Source of the DNA: Rhizobium phaseoli
GTDB lineage: Bacteria > Pseudomonadota > Alphaproteobacteria > Rhizobiales > Rhizobiaceae
Reading direction: 5' to 3'
Assembly: GCF_010668805.1 (NCBI RefSeq)
Contig: NZ_WUFT01000001.1
Span: forward strand, 248,001 to 312,000
Length of the DNA stretch: 64,000 nucleotides
Position numbers and translations under genes: made by a program. The notes under the pieces are model-generated. The model was not told the origin of the DNA, did no database searches, and was given only the letters and a program-made list of their open reading frames with translations. Within the stretch, counting starts at the first letter, position 1; each line of letters opens with the position of its first letter. Positions 18,967-28,790 of this stretch are shown one piece after another.

Positions 18967-19075
18967 CCTACAGCATGTCGCGCAAAAGTGTGCAGCGGTT
19001 TTGCGATAACGACATGCGTAAAAACAAAGACCTAAAGCGCAAGGAGCGAATCTGAAAGATCGCGACGCGCGTTAG
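18967..19075. repeat. Probable dispersed rhizobial intergenic repeat
   Basis: The 195-base gap upstream of the ergothionase-like gene contains a block with CAGCATGTCGCGCAAAAGTG, AACGACATGCGTAAAAACAA and AAAGCGCAAGGAGCGAATCT. I recognise this style of sequence as a recurrent intergenic repeat in Rhizobium genomes, but no second copy is in this window, so the call rests on memory. It occupies the presumed promoter region of the cluster. Confidence 0.4.
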
Positions 19076-19150
19076 ATTACGAGACTAAGCGGCCCCTCCG
19101 TCACATGGGATATCCTAAATGCCGAACACAGCATGTTTTTGACAGGCGGA

Positions 19151-20725
19151 TCAGCTCACCATCCAGGCAATATAGAGAAGCGTCAATGCGATGACCCAAA
19201 GCGCGATCCTGGCCGAGCGGTTATGCCGTGCTTCGGCCTTGCCGATCGCCTCGGCCGTCTGCGCATCGAAGCGCAGCCCGTGTTCGCTCATATGCAGCAG
19301 CTGGTGGTGGAATTTTTCGGTTTTCGCGGCGATTTCGGGCACGGCTTCAGCGAGTTTGATCGCCGCCTTCAGCCCGTCCTTGATATCGGTGGCAATCCGC
19401 TTCGGGCCGAGATTGGTGCGGATCCAGTCGCCGACAACCGGCTCGGATGCCTTCCACATGTTGAAGCGCGGGTTGAGCATGCGCGACACGCCTTCGACGA
19501 CGACCATGGTCTTCTGCAGCATCACCAGCTCCGGCCGTGTCGCCATGTCGAACAGCTCGGTCACTTCGAAAAGCAGCGTCAACAGCTTGCCCATCGAGAT
19601 CGTCTCGGCTGGCTGCCCGTGGATCGGCTCACCGATCGCCCGGATCGCCTGGGCAAAGCTCTCGACATTGTGATGGCCGGGCACATAACCCGCCTCGAAA
19701 TGCACTTCGGCGACGCGGATATAATCGCGGGTGATGAAGCCGTAGAGGATTTCGGCGAGGAACCGCCGCTCCTTCTTGCCGAGGCGCCCGACGATGCCCA
19801 TGTCGACGGCGACGATCATGCCGCCCGCATCGACGAACAGGTTACCCGGATGCATGTCGGCGTGAAAGAAGCCGTCGCGCAGCGTGTGGCGCAGGAATGA
19901 CTGGATCAGCGTATCGGCGAGCAGGTTGAGATCGTGGCCGGCCGCCCGCAGCTCCTCGACGTCGGACATGCGGGTGCCGTCGATCCATTCCATGGTGATG
20001 ACGTCGCGCCCGGTGCGCTCCCAGTCGACCTTCGGCACGCGGAAGCCCGGGTCTTTTTCGGTATTCTCGGCGATCTCGGAAAGGGCGGCCGCCTCCAGGC
20101 GAAGATCCATCTCCACCTTCGTTGTCTGCTCCAGCGTCTTCGTCACCTCGACCGGCCGCAGCCGTCGGCTGGAGGCCAGGAAACGCTCCTGCATACGGGC
20201 GACGAGATACATCGCCTCGATGTCATGGGCAAAACGCTGGCGCACCCCCGGCCGCACGATCTTGACGGCGACCTTCTTGCGGCCCTCTGACGTCTCAATC
20301 TCGGCGGGGTGCACCTGGGCGATCGAGGCAGCGGCGATCGGCTCGTCGAAGCTCGCATAGAGTTCGCTGATCGGCCGCCCGAGCGAGCCTTCGATATTGG
20401 CCTTGGCGGCAGCGGAGGGAAAGAAGGCCATCCGGTCCTGAAGCTGCGACAGGTCGTTGGCGAATTCGACGCCGACGACATCCGGCCGCGTCGCCAGGAA
20501 CTGGCCGATCTTCACATAGGAGGGGCCGAGCCGCTCGACGGCCTGCGCCAATCGGTCGCTGCGCTTCTGATGCCGCGCCTTGCTGCGCTCGAAAATCGTC
20601 ACGAAGGATTTGGCGACCGCGACCGGTGGCGGCAGACCTTCGGATGGAAGAGCCGATACGACACCCTCGCGCACAAGCACCCAGCCAACGCGCCAAAGGC
20701 GGAAATAGGCCCCGAAAGTGCTCAT
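19151..20725 (-). CDS. ubiB: UbiB, ubiquinone biosynthesis kinase-like protein
   Basis: This 524-residue atypical kinase-like protein is required for ubiquinone synthesis. It carries the family KxGQ motif in YVKIGQFLATRPDVVG, the Ala-rich loop in SIAQVHPAE, AVKIVRPGV with the conserved Lys, DLRLEAAALSEI, HADMHPGNLF as catalytic loop, and VDMGIVGRLGKKER as the Asp-Met-Gly metal site. The C-terminus ends with a hydrophobic helix (IALWVIALTLLYIAWM) that anchors it in the inner membrane. It lies 48 bases after ubiE in the same direction, so the two form an ubiE-ubiB operon, a common arrangement in alphaproteobacteria. Confidence 0.95.
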   Translation of the reverse strand: MSTFGAYFRLWRVGWVLVREGVVSALPSEGLPPPVAVAKSFVTIFERSKARHQKRSDRLAQAVERLGPSYVKIGQFLATRPDVVGVEFANDLSQLQDRMAFFPSAAAKANIEGSLGRPISELYASFDEPIAAASIAQVHPAEIETSEGRKKVAVKIVRPGVRQRFAHDIEAMYLVARMQERFLASSRRLRPVEVTKTLEQTTKVEMDLRLEAAALSEIAENTEKDPGFRVPKVDWERTGRDVITMEWIDGTRMSDVEELRAAGHDLNLLADTLIQSFLRHTLRDGFFHADMHPGNLFVDAGGMIVAVDMGIVGRLGKKERRFLAEILYGFITRDYIRVAEVHFEAGYVPGHHNVESFAQAIRAIGEPIHGQPAETISMGKLLTLLFEVTELFDMATRPELVMLQKTMVVVEGVSRMLNPRFNMWKASEPVVGDWIRTNLGPKRIATDIKDGLKAAIKLAEAVPEIAAKTEKFHHQLLHMSEHGLRFDAQTAEAIGKAEARHNRSARIALWVIALTLLYIAWMVS

Positions 20726-20773
20726 GCTGCACTGCCCCGCCGGCCGAGGTTCGTGTTTTCTTGCCTCATACCC

Positions 20774-21550
20774 TCAAAGCTTCCAGCCGGAATGCAGCGC
20801 GGCAATGCCGCCGGTATAATTGGTGTAGGTGACGCGCGAAAAGCCGGGCTGGCGGATCATTGCCGCGAAATTCTCCTGGTTCGGGAATTTGCGGATCGAT
20901 TCCACCAGATATTGGTAGGGTTCGGCCTCGCCGGTGATCGCCTTGCCGAATTGCGGAATGGCATTGAACGACCATGCGTCATAGATCTTGTCGAGAAGCG
21001 GCATATCGACTTCGGAAAATTCCAGCACCAGCAGGCGTCCGCCACGCTTCAACACCCGGTAGGCCTCCGCCAGCGCCGCATCGATCCGCGGCACGTTGCG
21101 GATGCCGAAGGCGATCGTATAGGCGTCGAAGCTGGCAGCCTCGAAAGGCAGTTCCTCGGCATTCGCCTCGACGAAGGTGAGATTGCCGGAAAGCTTCTTC
21201 TTTTCCGCCCGCTCGGCGCCGACGCCGAGCATCGAGCCGTTGATGTCGAGCACGGTCGCATGCGCCTGCCGGCCCGAGGCCTCGACGATACGGAAGGCGA
21301 TGTCGCCGGTGCCGCCGGCAACGTCCAGCACCTTGTAACCCGGCTCCTTGCGAGGGTTCAGCGCCGAGATCATCGCATCTTTCCAGGCACGGTGCATGCC
21401 CATCGACATGACGTCGTTCATGATGTCGTAGCGCTTGGCGACCTTGTGGAACACCTGGTTGACGAGGCCCTGCTTCTCGCCGTCAGACACCTCACGGAAG
21501 CCGTAGGAGGTCTCCATGCCGCCATCGGCGGAAGTGCGGCTTTCTGACAT
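20774..21550 (-). CDS. ubiE: Ubiquinone/menaquinone biosynthesis C-methyltransferase
   Basis: This 258-residue SAM-dependent methyltransferase carries out the C-methylation step of ubiquinone synthesis. Motifs include [22 protein letters not shown] near the N-terminus, [13 protein letters not shown] for SAM binding, the acidic [10 protein letters not shown] strand, ANAEELPF and [13 protein letters not shown], then [12 protein letters not shown]. The frame is open upstream to 21658, but the ATG at 21550 gives a family-typical N-terminus, and GGAATGGAGCAG lies just before it. The gene is divergent from mutM and followed by ubiB. Confidence 0.95.
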   Translation of the reverse strand: MSESRTSADGGMETSYGFREVSDGEKQGLVNQVFHKVAKRYDIMNDVMSMGMHRAWKDAMISALNPRKEPGYKVLDVAGGTGDIAFRIVEASGRQAHATVLDINGSMLGVGAERAEKKKLSGNLTFVEANAEELPFEAASFDAYTIAFGIRNVPRIDAALAEAYRVLKRGGRLLVLEFSEVDMPLLDKIYDAWSFNAIPQFGKAITGEAEPYQYLVESIRKFPNQENFAAMIRQPGFSRVTYTNYTGGIAALHSGWKL

Positions 21551-21699
21551 CAGGCTGCTCCATTCCTTAAGATTCGGGCACGGCGGCCATAGCGAAAGAC
21601 CGCGCGCGACGTTATCACAGGGCCGCACTCTGCGCGGCACACTGGCGCTATAGCGCACATCGCCGTCGGTTGAAACACGTTAGATATAGATGGGTTAAG

Positions 21700-22590
21700 A
21701 TGCCGGAATTGCCAGAAGTCGAAACGGTGAAACGCGGCTTGGCGCCGGCGATGGAAGGGGCTCGCATCGCCAGGCTGGAACTGCGCCGCGGCGATCTGCG
21801 CTTCCCCTTTCCCGACGCTTTCGCCGAAAGGGTGTCCGGCCGCACCATCGTCAGCCTTGGCCGCCGGGCCAAATATCTGCTGGTCGATCTCGACGACGGC
21901 AACACGCTGATTTCCCATCTCGGCATGTCCGGCTCTTTTCGCATCGAGGAGGGTGCCATCTCCGGCGCGCCGGGTGAATTCCACCATGCCCGCTCGAAGG
22001 ACGAGAAGCACGATCACGTCGTCTTTCATCTGGAAGGTCAAGGCGGTCCTCGCCGCGTCGTCTACAACGACCCGCGCCGTTTCGGCTTCATGGATATGGT
22101 GGGGCGCGCCGAACTTGCCGCCCATCCCTTCTTCCGCGATCTCGGCCCGGAGCCGACGGGAAACGAGCTCAGCGCTGCCTATCTCGCCGAGCGCTTCCGG
22201 GACAAGGCGCAGCCATTGAAGAGTGCGCTGCTCGACCAGAAGAACATTGCCGGTCTCGGCAATATATATGTCTGCGAGGCGCTGTGGCGCGCCCATCTTT
22301 CGCCGATCCGCGCCGCCGGCACGCTGGTGACGGCGGGCGGCCGGCCGAAACAGCAGCTTGACCTGCTCGTTGCCTCGATCCGCGACGTCATCGCCGATGC
22401 GATCGCCGCCGGCGGATCGTCGCTGCGTGATCATATCCAGACCGACGGATCGCTCGGCTATTTCCAGCATTCCTTCTCCGTCTACGATCGCGAAGGTCAG
22501 GCTTGCCGCACGCCCGGCTGCGGCGGTACGGTCGTCCGCATCGTCCAGGCGGGCCGCTCCACCTTCTATTGCGCCACCTGCCAGAAGTAA
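21700..22590 (+). CDS. mutM: Formamidopyrimidine-DNA glycosylase
   Basis: This 296-residue base-excision repair enzyme removes oxidised purines such as 8-oxoguanine. The ATG at 21700 was chosen because the mature protein must begin PELPEVE, where Pro1 is the catalytic amine and Glu2 is essential; ten extra upstream codons would destroy this. The helix-two-turn-helix contains [20 protein letters not shown]. The C-terminal zinc finger has CRTPGCGG and FYCATCQK, with the Arg loop in [14 protein letters not shown]. It is followed after 15 bases by an enoyl-CoA hydratase gene. Confidence 0.97.
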   Translation: MPELPEVETVKRGLAPAMEGARIARLELRRGDLRFPFPDAFAERVSGRTIVSLGRRAKYLLVDLDDGNTLISHLGMSGSFRIEEGAISGAPGEFHHARSKDEKHDHVVFHLEGQGGPRRVVYNDPRRFGFMDMVGRAELAAHPFFRDLGPEPTGNELSAAYLAERFRDKAQPLKSALLDQKNIAGLGNIYVCEALWRAHLSPIRAAGTLVTAGGRPKQQLDLLVASIRDVIADAIAAGGSSLRDHIQTDGSLGYFQHSFSVYDREGQACRTPGCGGTVVRIVQAGRSTFYCATCQK

Positions 22591-22605
22591 GAACGGGAGA
22601 ACAGC

Positions 22606-23382
22606 ATGGCCTATGAGACCCTGATCGTCGAAACTCGAGGCAATGTCGGCCTCGTCACGCTGAACCGACCGCAGGCGCTGAACGCGCTGAATTCTACGGT
22701 TCTCAAGGAACTGAGGCAGGCCTATGCCGCCTTCCATGCCGACGAGGCGGTCGGCGCCATCGTGCTCACCGGTTCCGAGCGCGCCTTTGCCGCCGGCGCC
22801 GATATCAAGGAGATGCAGCCGCTTGAATTCGCCGATATCTATAAGAGTGATTTCATCAGCGGCTGGGATGAAGTCGCCAAGGCGCGCAAGCCGGTGATCG
22901 CCGCCGTCAGCGGGTTTGCGCTCGGCGGCGGCTGCGAACTCGCGATGATGTGCGATTTCATTATCGCCGCGGAGACGGCCAAGTTCGGCCAGCCGGAAAT
23001 CACCCTCGGCGTCATTCCCGGCATGGGCGGCTCGCAGCGGCTGACGCGCGCCGTCGGCAAGGCGAAGGCGATGGATCTCATCCTGACCGGCCGGATGATG
23101 GATGCCGCCGAGGCGGAACGATCGGGACTCGTTTCGCGTGTGGTGGCGCCGCCCGAGCGTCTCATCGACGAGGCGCTGGCCGCAGCCGAAAAGATCGCCT
23201 CACTGTCGCGCCCCTCGGTCCTGATGGCCAAGGAGGCGGTCAATCGCGCATTCGAGACGACGCTGGAGGAAGGGCTTCGCTTCGAGCGCCGGCTGTTTCA
23301 CAGTCTCTTTGCCACCGAGGACCAGAAGGAAGGCATGGCGGCCTTTGTCGAGAAGCGCAAACCGGCTTTTACGCACCGTTGA
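22606..23382 (+). CDS. Enoyl-CoA hydratase
   Basis: This 258-residue crotonase-family protein hydrates trans-2-enoyl-CoA in beta-oxidation. The oxyanion-hole segments [13 protein letters not shown] and [20 protein letters not shown] are intact. Both catalytic glutamates are present in the expected places: GLGVIPG-type [16 protein letters not shown], and the earlier Glu in CELAM. GGGAGAACAGC precedes the ATG. Co-direction and a 15-base gap suggest co-transcription with mutM, a neighbour pair often seen in rhizobia. Chain-length preference cannot be read. Confidence 0.92.
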   Translation: MAYETLIVETRGNVGLVTLNRPQALNALNSTVLKELRQAYAAFHADEAVGAIVLTGSERAFAAGADIKEMQPLEFADIYKSDFISGWDEVAKARKPVIAAVSGFALGGGCELAMMCDFIIAAETAKFGQPEITLGVIPGMGGSQRLTRAVGKAKAMDLILTGRMMDAAEAERSGLVSRVVAPPERLIDEALAAAEKIASLSRPSVLMAKEAVNRAFETTLEEGLRFERRLFHSLFATEDQKEGMAAFVEKRKPAFTHR

Positions 23383-23424
23383 ATGCTTTTAGGCGGTTCC
23401 GGCGGCAAAGCTTGAAAATCCGCG

Positions 23425-23453
23425 TTGACGTGGGCCGGCTTTAGAGTTATATG
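23425..23453 (+). promoter_or_regulatory. Sigma-70 promoter of rpsT
   Basis: TTGACG at 23425-23430 and TATATG at 23448-23453 are separated by exactly 17 bases, matching the housekeeping consensus well. Transcription would start near 23460, giving a leader of about 110 bases before the S20 start at 23574. Confidence 0.65.
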
Positions 23454-23573
23454 CCCGCCCACGGTTCGGAAAGCCGGTTTGGTTTTCCGCGATTGCTCCC
23501 GCATTGCTGGATTTTGTGGCCGCAGGGCCCGCGGTAATGGCGGAGTTTGTTCGAATTCTTGAGAGAGGCATCC

Positions 23574-23852
23574 ATGGCCAATACAACTTCGGCGAAAAAA
23601 GCGACCCGCAAGATCGCCCGCCGTACCGACGTCAATAAGGCTCGTCGCTCGCGCGTTCGTACTTTCGTTCGCCAGGTCGAAGAGGCCATCGCATCCGGTG
23701 ACGCCGCCAAGGCGAAGGAAGCTTTCCTGGCTGCTCAGCCCGAGCTTGCCCGCGCCGCCAGCAAGGGCGTGGTGCACGCCAACACGGCATCGCGCAAGGT
23801 CTCGCGTCTGGCCGCTCGCGTGAAGGCTCTTTCGGTCACCGCGACCGCGTAA
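23574..23852 (+). CDS. rpsT: 30S ribosomal protein S20
   Basis: This 92-residue, very basic ribosomal protein binds 16S rRNA early in small-subunit assembly. The N-terminus [17 protein letters not shown] and the [21 protein letters not shown] helix are characteristic, as is the [22 protein letters not shown]-terminal helix. The start at 23574 follows GAGAGAGGCATCC. It is a single-gene unit with its own promoter and terminator, located upstream of dnaA as in other Rhizobiales. Confidence 0.97.
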   Translation: MANTTSAKKATRKIARRTDVNKARRSRVRTFVRQVEEAIASGDAAKAKEAFLAAQPELARAASKGVVHANTASRKVSRLAARVKALSVTATA

Positions 23853-23882
23853 TCTTCCATTAACGACTTCTTCTTTATGATT

Positions 23883-23909
23883 AGCCCGGTAATTTTACCG
23901 GGCTTTTTC
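23883..23909 (+). terminator. Terminator of rpsT
   Basis: AGCCCGGTAA and TTACCGGGCT form a 10-bp stem with a 2-base minimal loop (ATT region), followed directly by TTTTTCG. This is a clean intrinsic terminator 30 bases after the stop codon. Confidence 0.9.
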
Positions 23910-24709
23910 GATTCCGCTGTTCAGCCCTTGCATGGTTAATCTTGAGACCGTTTCGTGTCAGCGCCATGACAGGAAAAATTGTTTGAAAACAAAGACTTGC
24001 GCAAGGATGCTTTCACGCCGCGCGACTCTCCCCCACGCGTCCCGGACCAAGGGGGAGTCAAGAAGATTATTATTTTTTTTCTTTCCCTGCGTGTCGAAAT
24101 AGCCCGAACGGGGAATCTCCTTGATTCAAAAGCGATTCTTTTTTGACGCTGGTGTGACGCCCGAAAAGGGTCGGCGGAGTCAATGCCCGCTTGTTAATTT
24201 TGCGTAAAATTCATCGTTGATATTGCCTTTTGATCCTGCCTAAATGGCCTCCAACAAAGGGCGCGGACATCACCTGCAGAGGCTCGGTCTTAACTGCCAC
24301 GTCGGCAGGGCGATTGGTTCGTGTCATTTGTTACGGAGCATTGCGCTTTCGTTTTTTCAAGCACTCGACGGATTTGGGCCGTAACGTGGCTGTTACGGGC
24401 AGGGATGTTTTGTGCCTTCAGTGGCCACACGTTTAAGGCGAGGTCGCCGGGGAAGGTTAAAGTGATATTGCGTTCGGGCTGATCGGTCGAAAACGAGGAT
24501 CGACCGCCAGCCTGGCACGGGAAGCCGATGAAGGTTGCGGCATGAATGCGGTCCCTGCAACGGAATTTTGTGCCGGTCCCTTCGGGGGCAGTGTTTGAGT
24601 GAACCGGCAGGTAAGCGGCTTCATGAGGATGCCGTTCGCTCGCCAAAGCGGGGAATGATCGGGCGGCTATTTTAGCGGAAGCCGCCCGGTGGAATTGAAA
24701 GGCGGCATT
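23910..24709 (+). promoter_or_regulatory. dnaA upstream regulatory region
   Basis: About 800 bases without a credible gene. It contains a CtrA-type half-site ATGGTTAA (23932-23939); GANTC sites at 23910, 24024, 24055, 24113, 24123, 24134 and 24177; a T-rich tract (24068-24083) after a weak GC hairpin; a candidate promoter TTGATA (24217-24222) with 18-base spacing to TAAATG (24241-24246); and three GTTACGG copies, two of which form a dyad at 24379-24398. If that promoter is used, dnaA has a leader of about 460 bases. No TTATCCACA DnaA boxes are evident, so this does not look like oriC. Confidence 0.6.
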
Positions 24710-26260
24710 ATGCAGATGAATACGATGACAAAGGGCGGGCCTGACAATGGGGATATGGCACCGCAGACGTTTGGCTCCATTCGCCTCGAAGTGGGAGAAG
24801 CAAAGGCGGAAATGAAGCACAGCATCTTGTTTGAGCGCGTCAGCGCGCGCTTGAAGGCCCAGGTTGGTCCTGACGTCTATGCCAGCTGGTTTGCCAGGCT
24901 GAAGCTGCATTCGGTATCGAAGAGCGTGGTGCGCCTTTCGGTTCCCACCACTTTTCTGAAGTCATGGATCAACAATCGTTATCTCGATCTCATCACCGGC
25001 CTGTTTCAGGCTGAGGATTCAGAAATTCTGAAGATCGAAGTCCTGGTGCGCACGGCAACGCGCAGCGGCACGAAAGCGCTCGATGAGGCGGCCCAGCCCG
25101 AGCCGGTCGCTGCCCCTCAGGCGCGCCGTCCCGCAAGTGCCCAGCCGGCCGGCCAGGCCGTCCAGCAGGCGGTTTCCTCCGTTGCTGCGGCAAGGCCTGC
25201 AAGCTTTGGTTCGCCGCTCTTCGGTTCGCCGCTCGACAGCCGTTTCACCTTCGACACCTTCGTCGAAGGCAGCTCGAACCGCGTAGCACTTGCAGCGGCA
25301 AAGACGATCGCCGAAGCCGGTTCCGGCGCCGTTCGCTTCAACCCACTCTTCATCCATTCGACGGTCGGCCTCGGCAAGACCCACCTGTTGCAGGCAATTG
25401 CCAATGCGGCGGTGCAGAACCCGCGGGCTCTGCGCGTCGTCTATCTGACGGCCGAATATTTCATGTGGCGCTTTGCCACCGCAATCCGCGACAATGATGC
25501 GCTGACGCTGAAGGATTCGCTGCGCAACATTGATCTCTTGATCATCGACGACATGCAGTTCCTGCAGGGCAAGATGATCCAGCACGAATTCTGCCATCTC
25601 CTCAACATGCTGCTCGACAGCGCCAAGCAGGTGGTCGTCGCCGCCGACAGAGCTCCCTGGGAGCTGGAATCGCTCGACCCACGCGTCCGCTCGCGCCTGC
25701 AGGGCGGTGTCGCGATCGAATTCGACGCGCCGGATTACGAGATGCGTCTCGAAATTCTCAAGCGCCGCCTGGCAGCGGCCCGGATTGAAGATCCGTCGCT
25801 GGAAATTCCGGCCGAACTGCTCCAGCACGTCGCCCGCAACGTCACCGCCAGCGGCCGTGAACTCGAAGGCGCATTCAATCAGCTGGTCTTCCGGCGCTCC
25901 TTCGAGCCGAACCTGTCGATCGAGCGCGTCGACGAGTTGCTGGCGCATCTGGTTGGCTCCGGCGAGCCCCGCCGTGTGCGCATCGAGGACATCCAGCGCA
26001 TCGTCGCCAGACACTACAACGTCTCGCGCCAGGAACTGGTCTCGAACCGCCGCACCCGCGTCATCGTCAAGCCGCGCCAGATCGCCATGTATCTGGCCAA
26101 GACGCTGACGCCGCGCTCCTTCCCAGAGATCGGCCGCCGTTTCGGCGGGCGCGATCACACGACTGTGCTGCATGCCGTGCGCAAGATCGAGGAGCTGATT
26201 TCGGGCGACAACAAGCTTTCGCACGAAGTCGAGCTGCTGAAGCGGCTGATCAACGAATAA
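24710..26260 (+). CDS. dnaA: Chromosomal replication initiator DnaA
   Basis: This 516-residue AAA+ ATPase opens the replication origin. Domain I (about 25-90) includes [18 protein letters not shown]; domain II is an Ala/Gln/Pro-rich linker; domain III has [13 protein letters not shown], the Walker [12 protein letters not shown], Walker [14 protein letters not shown] and the arginine-finger region; domain IV ends with the DNA-binding signature [18 protein letters not shown]. Two starts compete: GTG at 24689 and ATG at 24710. I chose the ATG because AAAGGCGG lies 5 bases before it. The gene is monocistronic with a strong terminator. Confidence 0.97.
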   Translation: MQMNTMTKGGPDNGDMAPQTFGSIRLEVGEAKAEMKHSILFERVSARLKAQVGPDVYASWFARLKLHSVSKSVVRLSVPTTFLKSWINNRYLDLITGLFQAEDSEILKIEVLVRTATRSGTKALDEAAQPEPVAAPQARRPASAQPAGQAVQQAVSSVAAARPASFGSPLFGSPLDSRFTFDTFVEGSSNRVALAAAKTIAEAGSGAVRFNPLFIHSTVGLGKTHLLQAIANAAVQNPRALRVVYLTAEYFMWRFATAIRDNDALTLKDSLRNIDLLIIDDMQFLQGKMIQHEFCHLLNMLLDSAKQVVVAADRAPWELESLDPRVRSRLQGGVAIEFDAPDYEMRLEILKRRLAAARIEDPSLEIPAELLQHVARNVTASGRELEGAFNQLVFRRSFEPNLSIERVDELLAHLVGSGEPRRVRIEDIQRIVARHYNVSRQELVSNRRTRVIVKPRQIAMYLAKTLTPRSFPEIGRRFGGRDHTTVLHAVRKIEELISGDNKLSHEVELLKRLINE

Positions 26261-26284
26261 CGATCCCATTTTGAAAAAAACTTT

Positions 26285-26317
26285 GACGGCTGGGAGCGAT
26301 TCCGGCCGTTTTCTTTT
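26285..26317 (+). terminator. Terminator of dnaA
   Basis: ACGGCTGGGA-GCGA-TTCCGGCCGT forms a 10-bp stem with two wobble pairs and a GCGA tetraloop. It is followed by TTTTCTTTT. It lies 25 bases after the dnaA stop. Confidence 0.85.
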
Positions 26318-26431
26318 ATGAGCTTTTTATTCTATACCTCCGGTCTTCCAATGCCTGTCGCTCAAAACGGCGGCGGTATTGGAAGGGCGATACAAGATGA
26401 AGAAACGCCGAATGGCGCGTGGGAGGAATGA

Positions 26432-27514
26432 ATGGGTTTTAGAAAGATTGCCGTAATCGGCCTGGGCAAGGTCGGACGGCTGGCGGCGACGCTGTTGCAT
26501 GAAGGCGGCTTCGAGGTCATCGGCGTCGATGCGCAATTGCCGCTGAGCGACGTTCCCTTCAAGTGCCGCGCCGGCGATATTTCCGACCCTCGGGTGGTCG
26601 GCGAGCTGCTGTCGAATGTCGAGGCGGTGCTCTCCTGCCTGCCTTACCATCTGAACATCGAATTGGCGCGCGCCGCCCATCTGGCCGGCATTCATTATTT
26701 CGACCTGACCGAAGACGTTCCCACCACCAATTTCATCATCGAACTGTCAAAGACCGCTCGCGGCCTGATGGCGCCCCAATGCGGCCTGGCGCCGGGTTTC
26801 GTCGGCATCGTCGGCGCAAGCCTTGCCGACGGCTTCGATCGCTGCCGTTCGATCCGCATGCGCGTCGGCGCCCTGCCACAGCATCCGACGGGACTGCTGG
26901 GTTATGCCTTCAACTGGTCGCCTGAGGGTGTCGTCAACGAATATCTGAACGATTGCGAGGTCATCGAGGGCGGTGTGCGCAAGCTCGTCTCGCCGATGGA
27001 ATGGCACGAGACCGTCTATGTCGGCGGCGTCAAGCTCGAGGCCTTCACGACGTCTGGCGGTCTCGGCACCATGTGCGATACGATGCTCGGCAAGATCGAC
27101 AATCTCGATTACAAGACCATGCGCTATCCCGGCCATATGGAGCTGATGAACTTCTTCTTCCACGAGCTTCTGATGCGCGACAAGCGCAAGCTCGCAGGCG
27201 AGATCCTGACCAATGCCAAGCCGCCTGTTGAAGACGATGTCGTCTATGTTCATGTCGCCGCCGAGGGCACGGAGAACGGCAGCCTGCGCCGCAAGGAGTT
27301 CGTGCGCGCCTATTACCCGATCGAGATTGCCGGCGCACGCCGCACGGCAATCGCCTGGACGACGTCGGCCTCCGTTGTTGCCGTCATCGAAATGGTCCGC
27401 GACGGCCTGCTGCCGGCGACCGGTTTCCTGCACCAGGAGCATATTCCGCTGGAAATGTTTTTAAAGACGCCGACCGGCAGCCTGTTCAAGGCGGGCGCTA
27501 CCAGCCACAGCTGA
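26432..27514 (+). CDS. Saccharopine-dehydrogenase-family oxidoreductase
   Basis: This 360-residue NAD(P)-dependent enzyme has a Rossmann opening AVIGLGKVGRLAATLLHEGG and the acidic strand end VIGVDAQLPL. The middle segments VLSCLPYHLNIELARAAH, HYFDLTED and QCGLAPGFVGIVGASLAD match saccharopine reductase and lysine 6-dehydrogenase type proteins. GGGAGGAATGA precedes the ATG. L-lysine 6-dehydrogenase, saccharopine reductase and carboxynorspermidine-type enzymes are all possible; no lysine or polyamine genes are adjacent to decide. It stands alone after dnaA and converges on hemW. Confidence 0.75.
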   Translation: MGFRKIAVIGLGKVGRLAATLLHEGGFEVIGVDAQLPLSDVPFKCRAGDISDPRVVGELLSNVEAVLSCLPYHLNIELARAAHLAGIHYFDLTEDVPTTNFIIELSKTARGLMAPQCGLAPGFVGIVGASLADGFDRCRSIRMRVGALPQHPTGLLGYAFNWSPEGVVNEYLNDCEVIEGGVRKLVSPMEWHETVYVGGVKLEAFTTSGGLGTMCDTMLGKIDNLDYKTMRYPGHMELMNFFFHELLMRDKRKLAGEILTNAKPPVEDDVVYVHVAAEGTENGSLRRKEFVRAYYPIEIAGARRTAIAWTTSASVVAVIEMVRDGLLPATGFLHQEHIPLEMFLKTPTGSLFKAGATSHS

Positions 27515-27527
27515 GACATGCCTCCCG

Positions 27528-27554
27528 ATGCGGCGGCGATTGATGCCGCCGCAT
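27528..27554. terminator. Hairpin between convergent genes
   Basis: ATGCGGCGGC and GCCGCCGCAT form a perfect 10-bp stem with a 7-base loop, between the convergent dehydrogenase and hemW genes. No T-run follows on either strand, so it may act as a bidirectional, Rho-assisted or transcript-protecting hairpin. Confidence 0.5.
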
Positions 27555-27578
27555 GCGAAACCAATGGTCCTATGGGCC

Positions 27579-28781
27579 TCAGCAGGCGAGGTCAGCGACG
27601 ACGGAATCGAGGATCAGCATGCCGGAGGGTGTGCAGCGCAGGCGTGAATTGCCGATCCGCTCGATGAATTTATGTTCAAGCAGGAATTCCTCGCGTTTCG
27701 GGTCGAGGTCGCGGCCGGAAAGCTGCTGCCACCGGGCAAGATCGACGCCCTCCCTGAGCCGCAGTCCCATCAGCAGCAATTCGTCGGACTGTTCCTCATA
27801 GCCGAGCCGCTCCTCGTCGAGAATGCCGTGGCCGTTGCGCTCGACCATGTCGAGCCAGGCTTCCGGCTTGCGCTCGGTCGCCGTCGCGAGCTTCTCGGCG
27901 CCACGCGTCAGCCGGCCATGGGCGCCCGGGCCGATGCCGGCGTAATCGCCGTAGCGCCAATAGGTGAGGTTATGCCGGCTTTCCGCACCCGGCCGGGCAT
28001 GGTTGGAAACCTCATAGGCGGGCATGCCCTCGCGCGCGGTGATCTCCTGCGTCGCCTCGTAGAGCACTGCCGATTGCTCGCCATCCGGCACGATCAGCTT
28101 GCCTGACTTGTGCAGGCCATAGAAGGGCGTGCCTTCCTCAATGGTCAGCTGATAGAGCGAAAGATGGTCGACCGCGTAGGAGATCGCTTGCCTCAGTTCC
28201 TTTTCCCATTCCTCGACCGTCTGGTCTGGTCGGGCGTAAATCAGATCGAACGACATGCGCGGAAAAATGTCGCGCGCCAGCCGGATCGCCTTCAGCGCGT
28301 CGGCGACATCATGCAGCCGGCCGAGGAATTTCAGATCCCGGTCGTTCAGCGCCTGCACACCGAGCGAGACGCGATTGACGCCGGCCGCCCGGTAGCCGCG
28401 GAAACGTTCCGCCTCGACGCTCGAAGGATTGGCCTCCATGGTGATCTCGATGCCGGCAGGCACATGCCAATGCCGCGCAATGCCGTCGAGAATGGCCGAG
28501 ACCGTTTCCGGCTTCATCAGCGAGGGCGTGCCGCCGCCGAGGAAGATGCTCGTCACCGTCTTCGGCCCGCTCATCGCCCGCACCACCGCCATCTCTTTCA
28601 GGAAGGCTGATGCAAAGCGCTCCTGATCGACAGGCTGGTGGCGCACATGGCTGTTGAAGTCGCAGTAGGGACACTTCGCCGCGCAGAAGGGCCAATGCAC
28701 GTAGACGCCGAAACCGGGCTCGCCGGTATCGGGCAGCAGTGCGGCGTCGCGCGAAAGGCTTGGCGTGTCGAAATTGTCCAC
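27579..28781 (-). CDS. hemW: Radical SAM protein HemW (heme chaperone)
   Basis: This 400-residue protein is related to oxygen-independent coproporphyrinogen III oxidase. The N-terminus has GVYVHWPFCAAKCPYCDFNSH with the CxxxCxxC iron-sulfur motif; SIFLGGGTPSLMKPE, ITMEANPSS, NRVSLGVQALND and YARPDQTVEEWEKEL follow, matching HemW rather than true HemN. HemW is thought to hand heme to membrane proteins. The start is GTG with AGGATCACTCC before it. It lies 9 bases after rdgB in a rph-VOC-rdgB-hemW operon, an arrangement conserved in many alphaproteobacteria. Confidence 0.93.
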   Translation of the reverse strand: MDNFDTPSLSRDAALLPDTGEPGFGVYVHWPFCAAKCPYCDFNSHVRHQPVDQERFASAFLKEMAVVRAMSGPKTVTSIFLGGGTPSLMKPETVSAILDGIARHWHVPAGIEITMEANPSSVEAERFRGYRAAGVNRVSLGVQALNDRDLKFLGRLHDVADALKAIRLARDIFPRMSFDLIYARPDQTVEEWEKELRQAISYAVDHLSLYQLTIEEGTPFYGLHKSGKLIVPDGEQSAVLYEATQEITAREGMPAYEVSNHARPGAESRHNLTYWRYGDYAGIGPGAHGRLTRGAEKLATATERKPEAWLDMVERNGHGILDEERLGYEEQSDELLLMGLRLREGVDLARWQQLSGRDLDPKREEFLLEHKFIERIGNSRLRCTPSGMLILDSVVADLAC

Positions 28782-28790
28782 GGAGTGATC

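Noticed and set aside
24024..24080. Intrinsic terminator ending a small RNA upstream of dnaA
   Set aside because: The GC hairpin has only about 7 pairs with a large loop, and the T-run starts about 14 bases after it, which is too far for a canonical terminator.
23853..24709. Chromosomal replication origin beside dnaA
   Set aside because: No cluster of TTATCCACA-type DnaA boxes or AT-rich unwinding region is seen, and in rhizobia the origin usually lies away from dnaA, near hemE.
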